NCBI RefSeq assembly: GCF_018798885.1
Contig: NZ_CP076361.1
Span: 992,001 to 1,056,000, forward strand
Direction: 5' to 3'
Length of the DNA: 64,000 nucleotides
Origin: Gemmobacter fulvus
GTDB lineage: Bacteria; Pseudomonadota; Alphaproteobacteria; Rhodobacterales; Rhodobacteraceae
The notes under the pieces are model-generated. The model saw only the letters and a program-made list of their open reading frames with translations. It ran no database searches and was not told where the DNA came from. The position numbers were made by a program, and so were the translations under genes. Of the stretch, positions 1-8,781 are shown piece after piece; position 1 is the first letter of the stretch; each line of letters starts with the position of its first letter.

Positions 1-3000
1 AGGCGGACGAGGCCTATCGCATCGGCGAAGGGCTGTCGCCGGTTGGGGCCTATCTGAGCATCCCCGAAATCATCCGGGTGGCCAAGGCGGCCGGAGCGGA
101 TGCGATCCATCCGGGCTATGGCCTGCTGTCGGAAAACCCCGATTTCGTCGAGGCTTGCGCCGCGAATGGCATCACCTTCATCGGCCCGCGCGCCGAAACC
201 ATGCGCGCACTGGGGGACAAGGCCAGTGCGCGGCGGGTGGCGATGGCGGCGGGTGTGCCGGTCATTCCGGCCACCGAAGTGCTTGGCGAGGATTTTGCCG
301 CCATCAAGGCCGAGGCGGCAGCGGTGGGGTATCCGCTGATGCTCAAGGCCTCGTGGGGCGGCGGCGGGCGCGGTATGCGCCCGATCCTTGGCCCGGACGA
401 GCTGGAGGCCAAGGTTCTGGAAGGCCGGCGCGAGGCCGAGGCCGCGTTTGGGAATGGCGAAGGTTATCTGGAAAAGATGATCCTGCGTGCCCGCCACGTC
501 GAGGTGCAGATCCTTGGCGACAAACATGGCGAGATCTATCACCTGTTCGAGCGCGACTGCACCGTGCAGCGCCGCAACCAGAAGGTCGTCGAACGCGCGC
601 CTGCCCCCTACCTGACCGAAGCGCAGCGCGCCGAGGTCTGCGATCTGGGCCGCCGCATCTGTGCCCATGTCGGGTATGAATGTGCGGGCACTGTCGAATT
701 CCTGATGGATATGGACAGCCAGCAGTTCTACTTCATCGAGGTGAACCCGCGCGTGCAGGTGGAACATACTGTCACCGAACAGGTGACTGGCATCGACATC
801 GTGCAGGCGCAGATCCTGATTGCGGAAGGCAAATCGCTGGCCGAGGCCACCGGCATGGCGCAGCAATCGGATATCAAGCTGCATGGCCATGCGCTGCAAT
901 GCCGCGTGACCACCGAAGACCCGCAGAACAACTTCATCCCCGATTATGGCCGGATCACCGCCTATCGCTCGGCCACCGGCATGGGCATCCGTCTGGATGG
1001 CGGCACCGCCTATTCCGGCTCGGTCATCACCCGCTATTACGATTCGCTGCTGGTGAAGGTCACGGCCTGGGCGCAGACGCCGGAACAGGCGATTGCCCGG
1101 ATGGACCGCGCGCTGCGCGAATTCCGCATCCGTGGCGTGTCGACCAACATCGCCTTTGTCGAAAACCTGCTGAAACACCCGACCTTCCTCGACAATACCT
1201 ATACGACGAAGTTCATCGACACGACGCCCGACCTGTTCCTCTTCAAGAAGCGCCGCGACCGGGCCACCAAGATCCTGACCTATATCGCCGACATCACGGT
1301 GAACGGGCATCCCGAAACCGCAGGTCGCGCCAAGCCCGCCGCCGAGCTGCGCACACCCAAGGCCCCGGCCCCGCTTGCCGATCCGGCACCGGGCACCCGC
1401 AACCTGCTGGAGGCGAAGGGCCCGCAGGCTGTGGCAGACTGGATGGCGGCGCAAAAGCAGGTGCTGATCACCGATACCACCATGCGCGACGGCCACCAGT
1501 CGCTGCTTGCCACCCGCATGCGCTCGATCGACATGATCCGCGTCGCCCCCACCTATGCTGCCAACCTGCCGCAACTGTTCAGCGTGGAATGCTGGGGCGG
1601 GGCCACCTTCGATGTGGCCTACCGCTTCTTGCAGGAATGTCCGTGGCAGCGCCTGCGCGACCTGCGCGCCGCGATGCCGAATCTGATGACGCAGATGCTG
1701 CTGCGCGCCTCCAACGGCGTGGGTTATACCAACTATCCCGACAATGTGGTGCAGGCCTTTGTCAAACAGGCCGCCGCGACCGGGGTCGATGTCTTCCGCG
1801 TGTTCGACAGCCTGAACTGGGTTGAAAACATGCGCGTCGCCATGGATGCGGTGATTGAGGCCAACAAGGTCTGCGAAGGCACGATCTGCTATACCGGCGA
1901 TCTGCTGGATCCGAACCGTGCCAAATACGATCTGTCCTATTATGTCGCGATGGGCCGCGATCTGAAGGCGGCGGGGGCGCATGTCCTTGGGCTGAAAGAC
2001 ATGGCGGGGCTGCTGAAACCCGCCTCGGCCCGCATCCTGATCAAGGCGCTGAAGGAAGAGGTCGGGCTGCCGATCCACTTCCATACCCATGACACCAGCG
2101 GCATTGCCGGGGCGACGGTTCTGGCCGCCTGCGAGGCCGGGGTGGATGCGGTGGATGCGGCGATGGATGCGTTTTCGGGCGGCACCTCGCAGCCCTGCCT
2201 CGGCTCCATCGTCGAGGCGCTGCGCCACACCGACCGCGATACCGGACTGGACATGGCCGCCGTGCGGCAGGTGTCGAACTATTGGGAACAGGTGCGCGCG
2301 CAATATGCCGCGTTCGAATCCGGCATTCCGGCCCCTGCCTCGGAAGTCTATCTGCATGAAATGCCCGGCGGGCAGTTCACCAACCTCAAGGCGCAGGCCC
2401 GCTCGCTCGGGCTGGAAGAGCGCTGGCACGAGGTGGCGCAGGCCTATGCCGATGCCAACCAGATGTTCGGCGACATCGTGAAGGTCACGCCTTCGTCCAA
2501 GGTGGTGGGCGACATGGCGCTGATGATGGTGGCGCAGAACCTGAGCCGGGCGCAGGTGGAAGATCCCGCCGTCGATGTGGCCTTCCCCGATTCGGTGGCC
2601 GACATGCTGAAAGGCAATCTGGGGCAGCCTCCGGGTGGCTGGCCGGAAGGCATCTCGAAAAAGGTGCTGAAGGGCGAGACTGCGCTGACCAGTCGTCCCG
2701 GTGCGGGCATGGCCCCGGTGGACCTGGAAGAGACGCGCACCAAGCTGAGCGCCGAGTTGAACGGCTTCCGCGTCGATGACGAGGATCTGAACGGCTATCT
2801 GATGTATCCCAAGGTCTATCTCGATTACATGGGCCGCCACCGCCTTTATGGCCCGGTGCGCACGCTGCCGACGCGGACCTTCTTCTACGGGATGCAGCCG
2901 GGCGAAGAGATCACCGCCGAGATCGACCCCGGCAAGACGCTGGAAATCCGCCTGCAAGCGGTGGGGGAAACCACCGAAGAGGGCGATGCCAAGGTGTTCT

Positions 3001-3305
3001 TCGAGCTGAACGGCCAGCCGCGGGTGATCCGCGTGCCGAACCGCGCGATCAAGGCGAAAACCGCCGCCAAACCCAAGGCGCAGGAAGGCAATGTGAACCA
3101 TATCGGCGCGCCGATGCCCGGCTCCATCGCCAGCGTGGCGGTAACGGCGGGCCAGAAGGTGCGGGCAGGCGATCTGCTGCTGACCATTGAGGCGATGAAG
3201 ATGGAGACCGGACTGCACGCCGACCGCGAAGCCACGATCAAGGCAATCCACGTCACGCCGTCGAGCCAGATCGACGCGAAAGACTTGCTGATCGAGTTGG
3301 AGTGA
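1..3305 (+). CDS. pyc: pyruvate carboxylase (5' end outside window)
   Basis: Biotin enzyme that carboxylates pyruvate to oxaloacetate with ATP and bicarbonate, an anaplerotic step in the cytoplasm. The frame is open from base 3, so the true start lies upstream; about 1100 codons are visible against about 1145 for the family. Visible order: biotin carboxylase with the ATP-grasp glycine loop (GGGGRGMR, visible residue about 119), carboxyltransferase domain starting near TDTTMRDGHQS (about 489) with the metal-site HFHTHDT (about 693), and a C-terminal biotinyl domain with EAMKMET (about 1063), whose middle lysine carries biotin. The single-chain layout separates it from acetyl/propionyl-CoA carboxylases. 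A strong terminator follows directly. Confidence 0.97.
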   Translation, partial: ADEAYRIGEGLSPVGAYLSIPEIIRVAKAAGADAIHPGYGLLSENPDFVEACAANGITFIGPRAETMRALGDKASARRVAMAAGVPVIPATEVLGEDFAAIKAEAAAVGYPLMLKASWGGGGRGMRPILGPDELEAKVLEGRREAEAAFGNGEGYLEKMILRARHVEVQILGDKHGEIYHLFERDCTVQRRNQKVVERAPAPYLTEAQRAEVCDLGRRICAHVGYECAGTVEFLMDMDSQQFYFIEVNPRVQVEHTVTEQVTGIDIVQAQILIAEGKSLAEATGMAQQSDIKLHGHALQCRVTTEDPQNNFIPDYGRITAYRSATGMGIRLDGGTAYSGSVITRYYDSLLVKVTAWAQTPEQAIARMDRALREFRIRGVSTNIAFVENLLKHPTFLDNTYTTKFIDTTPDLFLFKKRRDRATKILTYIADITVNGHPETAGRAKPAAELRTPKAPAPLADPAPGTRNLLEAKGPQAVADWMAAQKQVLITDTTMRDGHQSLLATRMRSIDMIRVAPTYAANLPQLFSVECWGGATFDVAYRFLQECPWQRLRDLRAAMPNLMTQMLLRASNGVGYTNYPDNVVQAFVKQAAATGVDVFRVFDSLNWVENMRVAMDAVIEANKVCEGTICYTGDLLDPNRAKYDLSYYVAMGRDLKAAGAHVLGLKDMAGLLKPASARILIKALKEEVGLPIHFHTHDTSGIAGATVLAACEAGVDAVDAAMDAFSGGTSQPCLGSIVEALRHTDRDTGLDMAAVRQVSNYWEQVRAQYAAFESGIPAPASEVYLHEMPGGQFTNLKAQARSLGLEERWHEVAQAYADANQMFGDIVKVTPSSKVVGDMALMMVAQNLSRAQVEDPAVDVAFPDSVADMLKGNLGQPPGGWPEGISKKVLKGETALTSRPGAGMAPVDLEETRTKLSAELNGFRVDDEDLNGYLMYPKVYLDYMGRHRLYGPVRTLPTRTFFYGMQPGEEITAEIDPGKTLEIRLQAVGETTEEGDAKVFFELNGQPRVIRVPNRAIKAKTAAKPKAQEGNVNHIGAPMPGSIASVAVTAGQKVRAGDLLLTIEAMKMETGLHADREATIKAIHVTPSSQIDAKDLLIELE

Positions 3306-3325
3306 CCCCTCCCCCATATCTCGGA

Positions 3326-3353
3326 AACGCCGCCCCTTTCGGGCGGCGTTTTT
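3326..3353 (+). terminator. rho-independent terminator of pyc
   Basis: A 10-bp perfect GC-rich stem (AACGCCGCCC / GGGCGGCGTT) with a 5-base loop is followed by a T run, 20 bases after the pyc stop codon. Confidence 0.9.
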
Positions 3354-3454
3354 GTATCCGGCGGCGCGGCGGCAAAGAAATTTCGTGCCGCCTTGCGTTT
3401 TCCCCTTGCGGCCCGGCGCGGGCTTTTATACATCCCCGCTCACCGAAACGGAGT

Positions 3455-3529
3455 GCGGGCGTAGCTCAGGGGTAGAGCATAACCTTGCCAAGGTTAGGGT
3501 CGTGAGTTCGAATCTCATCGCCCGCTCCA
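3455..3529 (+). tRNA. tRNA-Gly(GCC), copy 1
   Basis: 75-nt cloverleaf. The acceptor arms GCGGGCG and CGCCCGC pair, the T-loop reads TTCGAAT, the anticodon loop TTGCCAA gives GCC, and CCA is encoded at the 3' end. It is identical in sequence to the copy 123 bases downstream and has its own terminator-like hairpin. Confidence 0.97.
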
Positions 3530-3544
3530 ATCGGAACCAGCAAG

Positions 3545-3566
3545 GGGCGCCGCAAGGCGCCCTTTT
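3545..3566 (+). terminator. terminator after first tRNA-Gly
   Basis: The stem GGGCGCC / GGCGCCC with a GCAA tetraloop is followed by TTTT, 15 bases after the tRNA. It implies that the two tRNA copies can be transcribed and terminated separately. Confidence 0.75.
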
Positions 3567-3652
3567 GCATTTCCAGCCAAGCACATGAAATTTCTTGTGA
3601 AATTCCCTCTTGCAGCCCCGCCGCACATTGGCTAGAAGCCCGGATATGGAGT

Positions 3653-3727
3653 GCGGGCGTAGCTCAGGGGTAGAGCATAACCTTGCCAAGGTTAGGGTCG
3701 TGAGTTCGAATCTCATCGCCCGCTCCA
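3653..3727 (+). tRNA. tRNA-Gly(GCC), copy 2
   Basis: 75-nt cloverleaf identical to the first tRNA-Gly(GCC), with encoded CCA. The base context just before it (GGAGT) is also shared, suggesting a tandem duplication of a unit that includes the immediate upstream bases. It is followed by a hairpin and T run. Confidence 0.97.
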
Positions 3728-3755
3728 ATATGACGAGACCGCAGAAGATGCGGAC

Positions 3756-3781
3756 AAGGATCGCCGCGGCGGTCCTTTTTT
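3756..3781 (+). terminator. terminator after second tRNA-Gly
   Basis: A 10-bp stem (AAGGATCGCC / GGCGGTCCTT, one T-G wobble) with a 2-base loop runs directly into a T tract. Confidence 0.8.
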
Positions 3782-3922
3782 GTTTTTCCCTCCCCCTGCA
3801 AACCATCGCGCGGCATCGCCATATGCCTGTCATACCGCCCTGCCCCCACCGCAGGCCGCGCCATTGGAGGATTCTGCACCTTCCCAAACAAACTTGCGAA
3901 CCATTCTCAATTCATTTGACAT

Positions 3923-3937
3923 TGCGAATAATTCGCA
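3923..3937. promoter_or_regulatory. palindromic operator upstream of metal importer
   Basis: TGCGAAT-A-ATTCGCA is a perfect 15-bp palindrome, placed 13 bases before the start of the metal-binding protein gene and 1 base after a TTGACA -35-like hexamer (3916-3921). A Fur-family metal regulator of the Mur or Zur type binds sites of this size and AT/GC pattern in alphaproteobacteria; which one acts here is inference. A bound repressor would cover the promoter core. Confidence 0.6.
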
Positions 3938-3950
3938 TAACTCTGAGCCC

Positions 3951-4916
3951 ATGACACACGCATCCTTTCTCAACCGTCGCTCCCTTATGACACTGATGGC
4001 CTCGGCGCTTGTGGCGCCGATGGCTGCGGCCAGCCCGGCCCCGCGCATCCTGGCCACCACCGGGATGATCGCCGATGCCGCGCGGCGCCTGACCGGGCTG
4101 GAGGTCACCGCGCTTATGGGTCCGGGCATGGACCCGCATGGCTACCGCCAGACCCGATCCGATATTGCCGCCATGGCCCGCGCCGATCTGGTGCTGTGGC
4201 ATGGGCTGTATCTGGAAGCACAGATGGAAGATTTCCTGACCGAACTGGCGCGCAACCGACCTGTGGTCGCGGTGGCCGATGCGCTGCCGAAACAGATGCT
4301 GCGCGCACATGACATCTATCCCGACCGCTATGACCCCCATGTCTGGATGGACCCGACCCTCTGGGCCGATGTGGTCGATATCATTGCGGCGACGCTGGGC
4401 AAGACCTTCCCGGCCCTGGCAGACAAGGCGCAGACCGAAGCGGCCGTCATGCGCGCCGATATCACCGGGCTGCAAACCTATGCGCAGCAGGTGCTGGCCT
4501 CGGTGCCCGCCGAACGGCGGCTGCTGGTGACGGCCCATGATGCCTTCGGTTACTTCGGACGCGCCTATGGCTTCGAGGTGCAGGGGATTCAGGGCCTGTC
4601 GACCGAAAGCGAAGCCGGGCTGGCGCGGGTGACCGAACTGGTCGATCTGCTGGTGGATCGCAAAATTCCGGCGGTGTTCGTGGAAACCTCGGTTTCGGAC
4701 CGCTCGATCCGCGCGCTGATCGAAGGGGCTGCGGCACAGGGGCATGAGGTGCGCATCGGTGGCGCGCTCTATTCCGATGCGATGGGGCCGGATGGCACCT
4801 ATGAGGGCACCTGGCTGGGCATGATCGACCATAATGTGACGACCATCGCCCGCGCCCTTGGCGGGGCCGCCCCGGAACGCGGGCGCATGGATCAACTGGC
4901 GCAGGTGGCGGGATGA
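3951..4916 (+). CDS. Mn/Zn ABC transporter, periplasmic metal-binding protein
   Basis: Cluster A-I solute-binding protein that captures Mn2+ or Zn2+ in the periplasm and delivers it to the permeases encoded downstream. The N-terminus has a hydrophobic signal segment with an Arg-Arg pair (NRRSLMTLMAS), so Tat or Sec export is possible. Candidate metal ligands are the His in DPHGY (about residue 62), the His in YDPHVW (about 129), the His in TAHDAFGYF (about 195) and a late Asp. The third His resembles TroA rather than PsaA, which has Glu there. The ATG at 3951 is chosen because it begins the signal peptide and follows the operator. It overlaps the ATPase gene by ATGA. Metal preference cannot be read from sequence alone. 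Confidence 0.93.
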   Translation: MTHASFLNRRSLMTLMASALVAPMAAASPAPRILATTGMIADAARRLTGLEVTALMGPGMDPHGYRQTRSDIAAMARADLVLWHGLYLEAQMEDFLTELARNRPVVAVADALPKQMLRAHDIYPDRYDPHVWMDPTLWADVVDIIAATLGKTFPALADKAQTEAAVMRADITGLQTYAQQVLASVPAERRLLVTAHDAFGYFGRAYGFEVQGIQGLSTESEAGLARVTELVDLLVDRKIPAVFVETSVSDRSIRALIEGAAAQGHEVRIGGALYSDAMGPDGTYEGTWLGMIDHNVTTIARALGGAAPERGRMDQLAQVAG

Positions 4917-5632
4917 TCGCGCTGGCGCTGGAGGGGCTGACGGTGCGCTATGGCGAGGGCCTGGCCCTTGAAAGCGCCAGCGCACAGATCGCGGAAGGCG
5001 CGATGACGGCCATCATCGGGCCGAACGGGGCGGGCAAATCCACCCTGCTGAAAGCCGCACTTGGCCTGCTGCCCTCCGACGGCACGGCGCTGTTCTTTGG
5101 GCAGTCTCTGGCCGAGGCGCGGGCGCGTGTCGCCTATGTGCCGCAGCGGGCCTCGGTGGATTGGGATTTCCCGGTGCGGGTGATCGACGTGGTGATGCAG
5201 GGCCTGTATCGCGAGCTGGGCCTGCTGGGCCGGGTGCGGCTGGGCCATCGCCGCCGTGCGATGAGCTGTCTGGCGCGGGTGGGCATGGAAGCCTTTGCCA
5301 CCCGCCAGATCGGTGCGCTGTCGGGCGGGCAGCAACAGCGGGTGTTTCTGGCCCGCGCGCTGGCGCAGGGGGCGGATCTCTATCTGCTGGACGAACCCTT
5401 TGCCGGGGTCGATGCCGCCACCGAATCCGCCATCATCGCCGTGCTGAAGGGCCTGCGCGATCAGGGCAAGACGGTGGTTGCGGTGCATCATGATCTGGCA
5501 ACCGTCGCTGCCTATTTCGACCGGGTTCTGCTGCTCAATCGCCGGGTTCTGGCCGAAGGCACCGTGGCGCAAGTCTTTACCCCCGAAGCGCTGAGCCGCA
5601 CCTATGGCGGCCTGTTGCCGCTGGCGGCCTAG
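4913..5632 (+). CDS. Mn/Zn ABC transporter, ATP-binding protein
   Basis: Cytoplasmic ATPase that powers the importer. It has 239 residues, normal for the family. It shows the Walker A loop GPNGAGKST (about residues 37-45), the signature LSGGQQQR (about 136), the Walker B segment LYLLDEP (about 157) and the switch histidine in VAVHHD. The start codon overlaps the stop of the binding-protein gene (ATGA), indicating translational coupling. The first permease gene begins 1 base after its stop codon. Family: ZnuC/MntB/TroB. Confidence 0.95.
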   Translation: MIALALEGLTVRYGEGLALESASAQIAEGAMTAIIGPNGAGKSTLLKAALGLLPSDGTALFFGQSLAEARARVAYVPQRASVDWDFPVRVIDVVMQGLYRELGLLGRVRLGHRRRAMSCLARVGMEAFATRQIGALSGGQQQRVFLARALAQGADLYLLDEPFAGVDAATESAIIAVLKGLRDQGKTVVAVHHDLATVAAYFDRVLLLNRRVLAEGTVAQVFTPEALSRTYGGLLPLAA

Positions 5633-5633
5633 G

Positions 5634-6503
5634 ATGTGGCCGGAATTCGTGGCGGCGCTGACGCTGCGCGCGGGGCCGAATGCCGCCCTTGTGGCCTCGG
5701 GTGCCGCGGCGCTGGGATTTGCCGCCGGGGTGATCGGCACCTTTCTGAGCCTGCGTAAACGCGCGCTGGTGTCGGATGCGCTGGCCCATGCCACGCTGCC
5801 CGGCGTGGGGCTGGCCTTTCTGGCCATGCTGGCACTGGGCATCGGGCGCAACCTGCCGGGCCTGCTGATCGGGGCGGCGCTGTCGGCACTGGCAGGGCTT
5901 TGGGTCTTGCAGGCGCTGACCCGCCACACCCGCCTGTCCCAGGATGCTGCCATCGGCGCGGTTCTGTCCACCTTCTATGGTGCGGGCATCGTCATCCTGA
6001 CGCTGATCCAGGGCCTGCGCACCGGGCAACAGGCAGGGCTTGAGGGCTTCCTGCTTGGCTCGACCTCGGGCATGTTGCGCGCCGATGTGGCGCTGATCCT
6101 GATCGGCGGGGCGCTGGCGCTGACACTGATCTTTGCGCTGCGCCGCCCGCTGACGCTGATCGCCTTTGATGAATGGGCCGCGACGGTGATGGGCCTGCGC
6201 ATTGCCGCCTATGACATGGCGCTGATGGCGCTGGCGCTGGCGGTGGTTCTGCTCGGGCTGCGGGTGGTCGGGCTGATCCTGATCGTGGCGCTGCTGATCA
6301 CCCCCGCCGCCGCCGCCCGGCTCTGGACCCACCGTGTCGGCGTGATGGCGCTGCTGGCGGGGGGTATTGGCGCGGCCTCGGGCTGGATCGGGGCAGCGCT
6401 GTCGGCCAGCCTGCCCGATCTGCCCACCGGACCCGCCATCGTGTTGCTGAGCTTTGGCGTGCTGATCGTTTCCATCCCCCTCACCGCAAGGCGGCGCCGA
6501 TGA
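5634..6503 (+). CDS. Mn/Zn ABC transporter permease 1
   Basis: Inner-membrane permease of the ABC-3 family (ZnuB/TroC-like), 289 residues. The sequence is almost continuous hydrophobic segments, compatible with eight or nine membrane helices, including the conserved region RVVGLILIVALLITPAA before the last helices. The ATG at 5634 lies 1 base beyond the stop of the ATPase gene. It overlaps the second permease gene by ATGA. Two different permeases in tandem resemble TroC plus TroD or SitC plus SitD, which points to a Mn-type importer; the ZnuABC zinc system has one permease. Confidence 0.93.
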   Translation: MWPEFVAALTLRAGPNAALVASGAAALGFAAGVIGTFLSLRKRALVSDALAHATLPGVGLAFLAMLALGIGRNLPGLLIGAALSALAGLWVLQALTRHTRLSQDAAIGAVLSTFYGAGIVILTLIQGLRTGQQAGLEGFLLGSTSGMLRADVALILIGGALALTLIFALRRPLTLIAFDEWAATVMGLRIAAYDMALMALALAVVLLGLRVVGLILIVALLITPAAAARLWTHRVGVMALLAGGIGAASGWIGAALSASLPDLPTGPAIVLLSFGVLIVSIPLTARRRR

Positions 6504-7411
6504 ACGGTATTGATTTTCTGGCCTTTTCCGCCCCGCCCATGCTGATTGCGCTGTTTGCCGCGATGGCCTGCGCCCTGCCCGGCAATTTTCTGCTGCTGCG
6601 GCGGCAGGCGCTGCTGGGGGATGCGATCAGCCATGTGGTGCTGCCGGGCATCGTGCTGGGCTTTCTGGCCACCGGCACCGCCTCCACCCCGGCGATGATG
6701 GGCGGCGCGGCCCTTGCCGCCCTTGCCGCCGTCGCCCTGATCGAGGGGCTGCAACGCATCGCCCGGATCGAGCCGGGGGCGGCCATGGGCGTCACCTTCA
6801 CCGCCATGTTCGCGGCAGGCGTGCTGGCGCTGGAGCTTTCGGGCGCGGGCTCGGTGCATCTGGATGTGGAACATGCACTTTATGGCAATCTGGAAAGCCT
6901 GATCTGGTTCGCCGCAACCGATTGGAGCGCGCTGACCGATCCCGCAGCGCTTGCGGCCTTACCGCCCGAACTGCCGCGCATGGTGCTGACCTTCGCGCTG
7001 CTTGCCGGTCTGCTGTGGCTGGTGTGGCGGCCCCTCGCGCTGATGACCTTTGACGAAGGCTTTGCCCGCAGCCTCGGCCTGCCGGTGCGGGCGCTGTCGA
7101 TGGGCCTGATTGCGGCGGCGGCGATGGCGGCAGTGGCGGCCTTCGCCGCGGTCGGCTCCATACTCACCATTGCCATGCTGATCTGCCCGCCTGCCGCCGC
7201 GCGGCTTTGCACCAACCGGCTGGCAACGCAGATCTGGCTGTCGCTCGGCTTTGCCGCGCTGTCGGCGGTGCTGGGTTATGTGCTGGGGGGTTATGGCCCG
7301 CTCTGGCTGGGCCTTTCCGCCTCGGTCTCGGCGGCCGGCATGATCGCCGTCGTCTCGGGCCTGATCCTTGCGCTTTGTGCGGTGTTTGGCCCGGCGCGGC
7401 GGCGCGCGTAA
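6500..7411 (+). CDS. Mn/Zn ABC transporter permease 2
   Basis: Second ABC-3 family permease, 303 residues, homologous to the preceding permease (both carry LLRRQALLGDAISH- or LRKRALVSDALAH-like motifs near the N-terminus and a VGSILTIAMLICPPAA-like motif near the C-terminus). The two probably form a heterodimeric membrane channel with the ATPase. It starts within the stop codon of permease 1 (ATGA) and is the last gene of the importer operon; hisB follows after 60 bases. Confidence 0.92.
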   Translation: MNGIDFLAFSAPPMLIALFAAMACALPGNFLLLRRQALLGDAISHVVLPGIVLGFLATGTASTPAMMGGAALAALAAVALIEGLQRIARIEPGAAMGVTFTAMFAAGVLALELSGAGSVHLDVEHALYGNLESLIWFAATDWSALTDPAALAALPPELPRMVLTFALLAGLLWLVWRPLALMTFDEGFARSLGLPVRALSMGLIAAAAMAAVAAFAAVGSILTIAMLICPPAAARLCTNRLATQIWLSLGFAALSAVLGYVLGGYGPLWLGLSASVSAAGMIAVVSGLILALCAVFGPARRRA

Positions 7412-7471
7412 CGCCTTCCCTCAGGCCAGCCACCGCCCTATAAGGCGGGCAAGCAACCAGCGGAGAGCCCC

Positions 7472-8059
7472 ATGCGCAAGGCCGAGATCACCCGCCGCAC
7501 CGCCGAAACCGACATCGCGCTCAGCGTGAATCTGGATGGCAGCGGTATCTATGACATGCAATCGGGCGTGGGCTTTTTTGACCATATGATGGATCAGCTG
7601 TCGCGCCATTCGCTGATCGACATGAGCCTGCGCGCCAAGGGGGATCTGCACATCGACGATCACCACACGGTCGAGGATACCGGCATCGCGCTCGGGCAGG
7701 CACTGGTGCAGGCGCTGGGCGACAAGCGCGGCATCCGCCGCTATGGCGAATGCAGCCTTGCCATGGATGATGCGCAGGTGCATTGCGCGCTTGATCTGTC
7801 GGGGCGGCCCTTTCTGGTGTGGAACGTGCCCTTCCCAACCCAGAAGATCGGCACTTTCGATACTGAACTGGTGCGCGAATTCTTTCAGGCGCTGGCGACG
7901 CATGGCGGCATCACCCTGCATATTGATCTGCGCCATGGCGTGAACAGCCACCACATTGCCGAAGCCGCCTTCAAGGCCGTGGCCCGCGCCCTGCGCATGG
8001 CGGTCGAGCTGGACCCGCGCAAGGCGGATGCCATTCCCTCCACCAAAGGCATGCTGTGA
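7472..8059 (+). CDS. hisB: imidazoleglycerol-phosphate dehydratase
   Basis: Converts imidazole glycerol phosphate to imidazole acetol phosphate, the sixth step of histidine synthesis. The 195-residue single-domain form lacks the phosphatase domain fused in enteric HisB. The manganese-binding histidine motifs are visible: [21 protein letters not shown], and a later [14 protein letters not shown]. It is the first gene of the his group and is followed after 80 bases by hisH on the same strand. Confidence 0.97.
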   Translation: MRKAEITRRTAETDIALSVNLDGSGIYDMQSGVGFFDHMMDQLSRHSLIDMSLRAKGDLHIDDHHTVEDTGIALGQALVQALGDKRGIRRYGECSLAMDDAQVHCALDLSGRPFLVWNVPFPTQKIGTFDTELVREFFQALATHGGITLHIDLRHGVNSHHIAEAAFKAVARALRMAVELDPRKADAIPSTKGML

Positions 8060-8139
8060 TCCGCCTGCCGGATCAGCCCCTTTCCCGAAGCCTTTGCCCC
8101 GGATCTCTGCGGAACTCCGATTGCGAAAAAGGATGAGCC

Positions 8140-8781
8140 ATGGCCCTGACGGTTCTGGTCGATTACGACAGCGGCAACCTGCATTCCGCTGAAAAGGCGT
8201 TTCAGCGCATGGCGGCCGAAGTGGGCGGCGGTGCGGTGCTGGTCAGCGACAAACCCGAAGACGTGGCGCGCGCCGACCGGATCGTGCTGCCGGGCGATGG
8301 GGCCTTTCCGGCCTGCCGCCGCGCGCTGGGGGCCTATGGCGGCCTGTTCGAAGCGATCGAAGAGGCGGTGCGGGTGAAGGCCCGGCCGTTTCTGGGCATC
8401 TGCGTCGGCATGCAGATGATGGCGAGCTGGGGCCGCGAATACGAGGATACAGCGGGGTTCGACTGGATCGGCGGCGAAGTGACCCGGATCCTCCCGGCGG
8501 ACCCGGCGCTGAAAGTGCCGCATATGGGCTGGAACGATCTGGTAATCGACCACCCCCACCCGGTGCTGGACGGGATCCGGACCGGCGATCACGCCTATTT
8601 CGTGCACAGCTATCATTTCCGCGTCGCAAACCCCGCCGAACGGCTGGCGCATGTGGATTACGCAGGCGACATCACCGCGATCATCGGCACGGGCACCATG
8701 GTCGGAACGCAGTTCCACCCCGAGAAATCACAGGCCACCGGGTTGCGGCTGATCGGCAATTTCCTGCGCTGGGCCCCCTGA
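8140..8781 (+). CDS. hisH: imidazole glycerol phosphate synthase, glutaminase subunit
   Basis: Class I glutamine amidotransferase that supplies ammonia to HisF for closing the imidazole ring. It has 213 residues. The nucleophile Cys lies in GICVGMQ (about residue 88), and the His and Glu of the triad lie in QFHPEKS near the C-terminus. The N-terminal [10 protein letters not shown] motif is typical of HisH. Its stop codon overlaps the start of the glutaminase gene (TGATG). Its partner hisF lies 2.3 kb downstream, beyond glsA, an opposing gene and hisA. Confidence 0.96.
   Translation: MALTVLVDYDSGNLHSAEKAFQRMAAEVGGGAVLVSDKPEDVARADRIVLPGDGAFPACRRALGAYGGLFEAIEEAVRVKARPFLGICVGMQMMASWGREYEDTAGFDWIGGEVTRILPADPALKVPHMGWNDLVIDHPHPVLDGIRTGDHAYFVHSYHFRVANPAERLAHVDYAGDITAIIGTGTMVGTQFHPEKSQATGLRLIGNFLRWAP

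Noticed and set aside
3455-3727. Tandem tRNA-Gly as an integration site with an island
   Set aside because: Genes on both sides are core metabolic or transport genes; there is no integrase or direct repeat of a tRNA 3' end beyond the two full tRNA genes.
3912-4985. Long open frame on the minus strand (357 codons) opposite the metal-binding protein gene
   Set aside because: It is an antisense shadow of a clear metal ABC transporter gene, rich in His, Arg and Gly as expected from a GC-rich complement, with no family features.
3952-7411. Calling the importer ZnuABC
   Set aside because: Two permeases and a third His ligand in the binding protein point to a TroABCD-like system; metal choice is left open.
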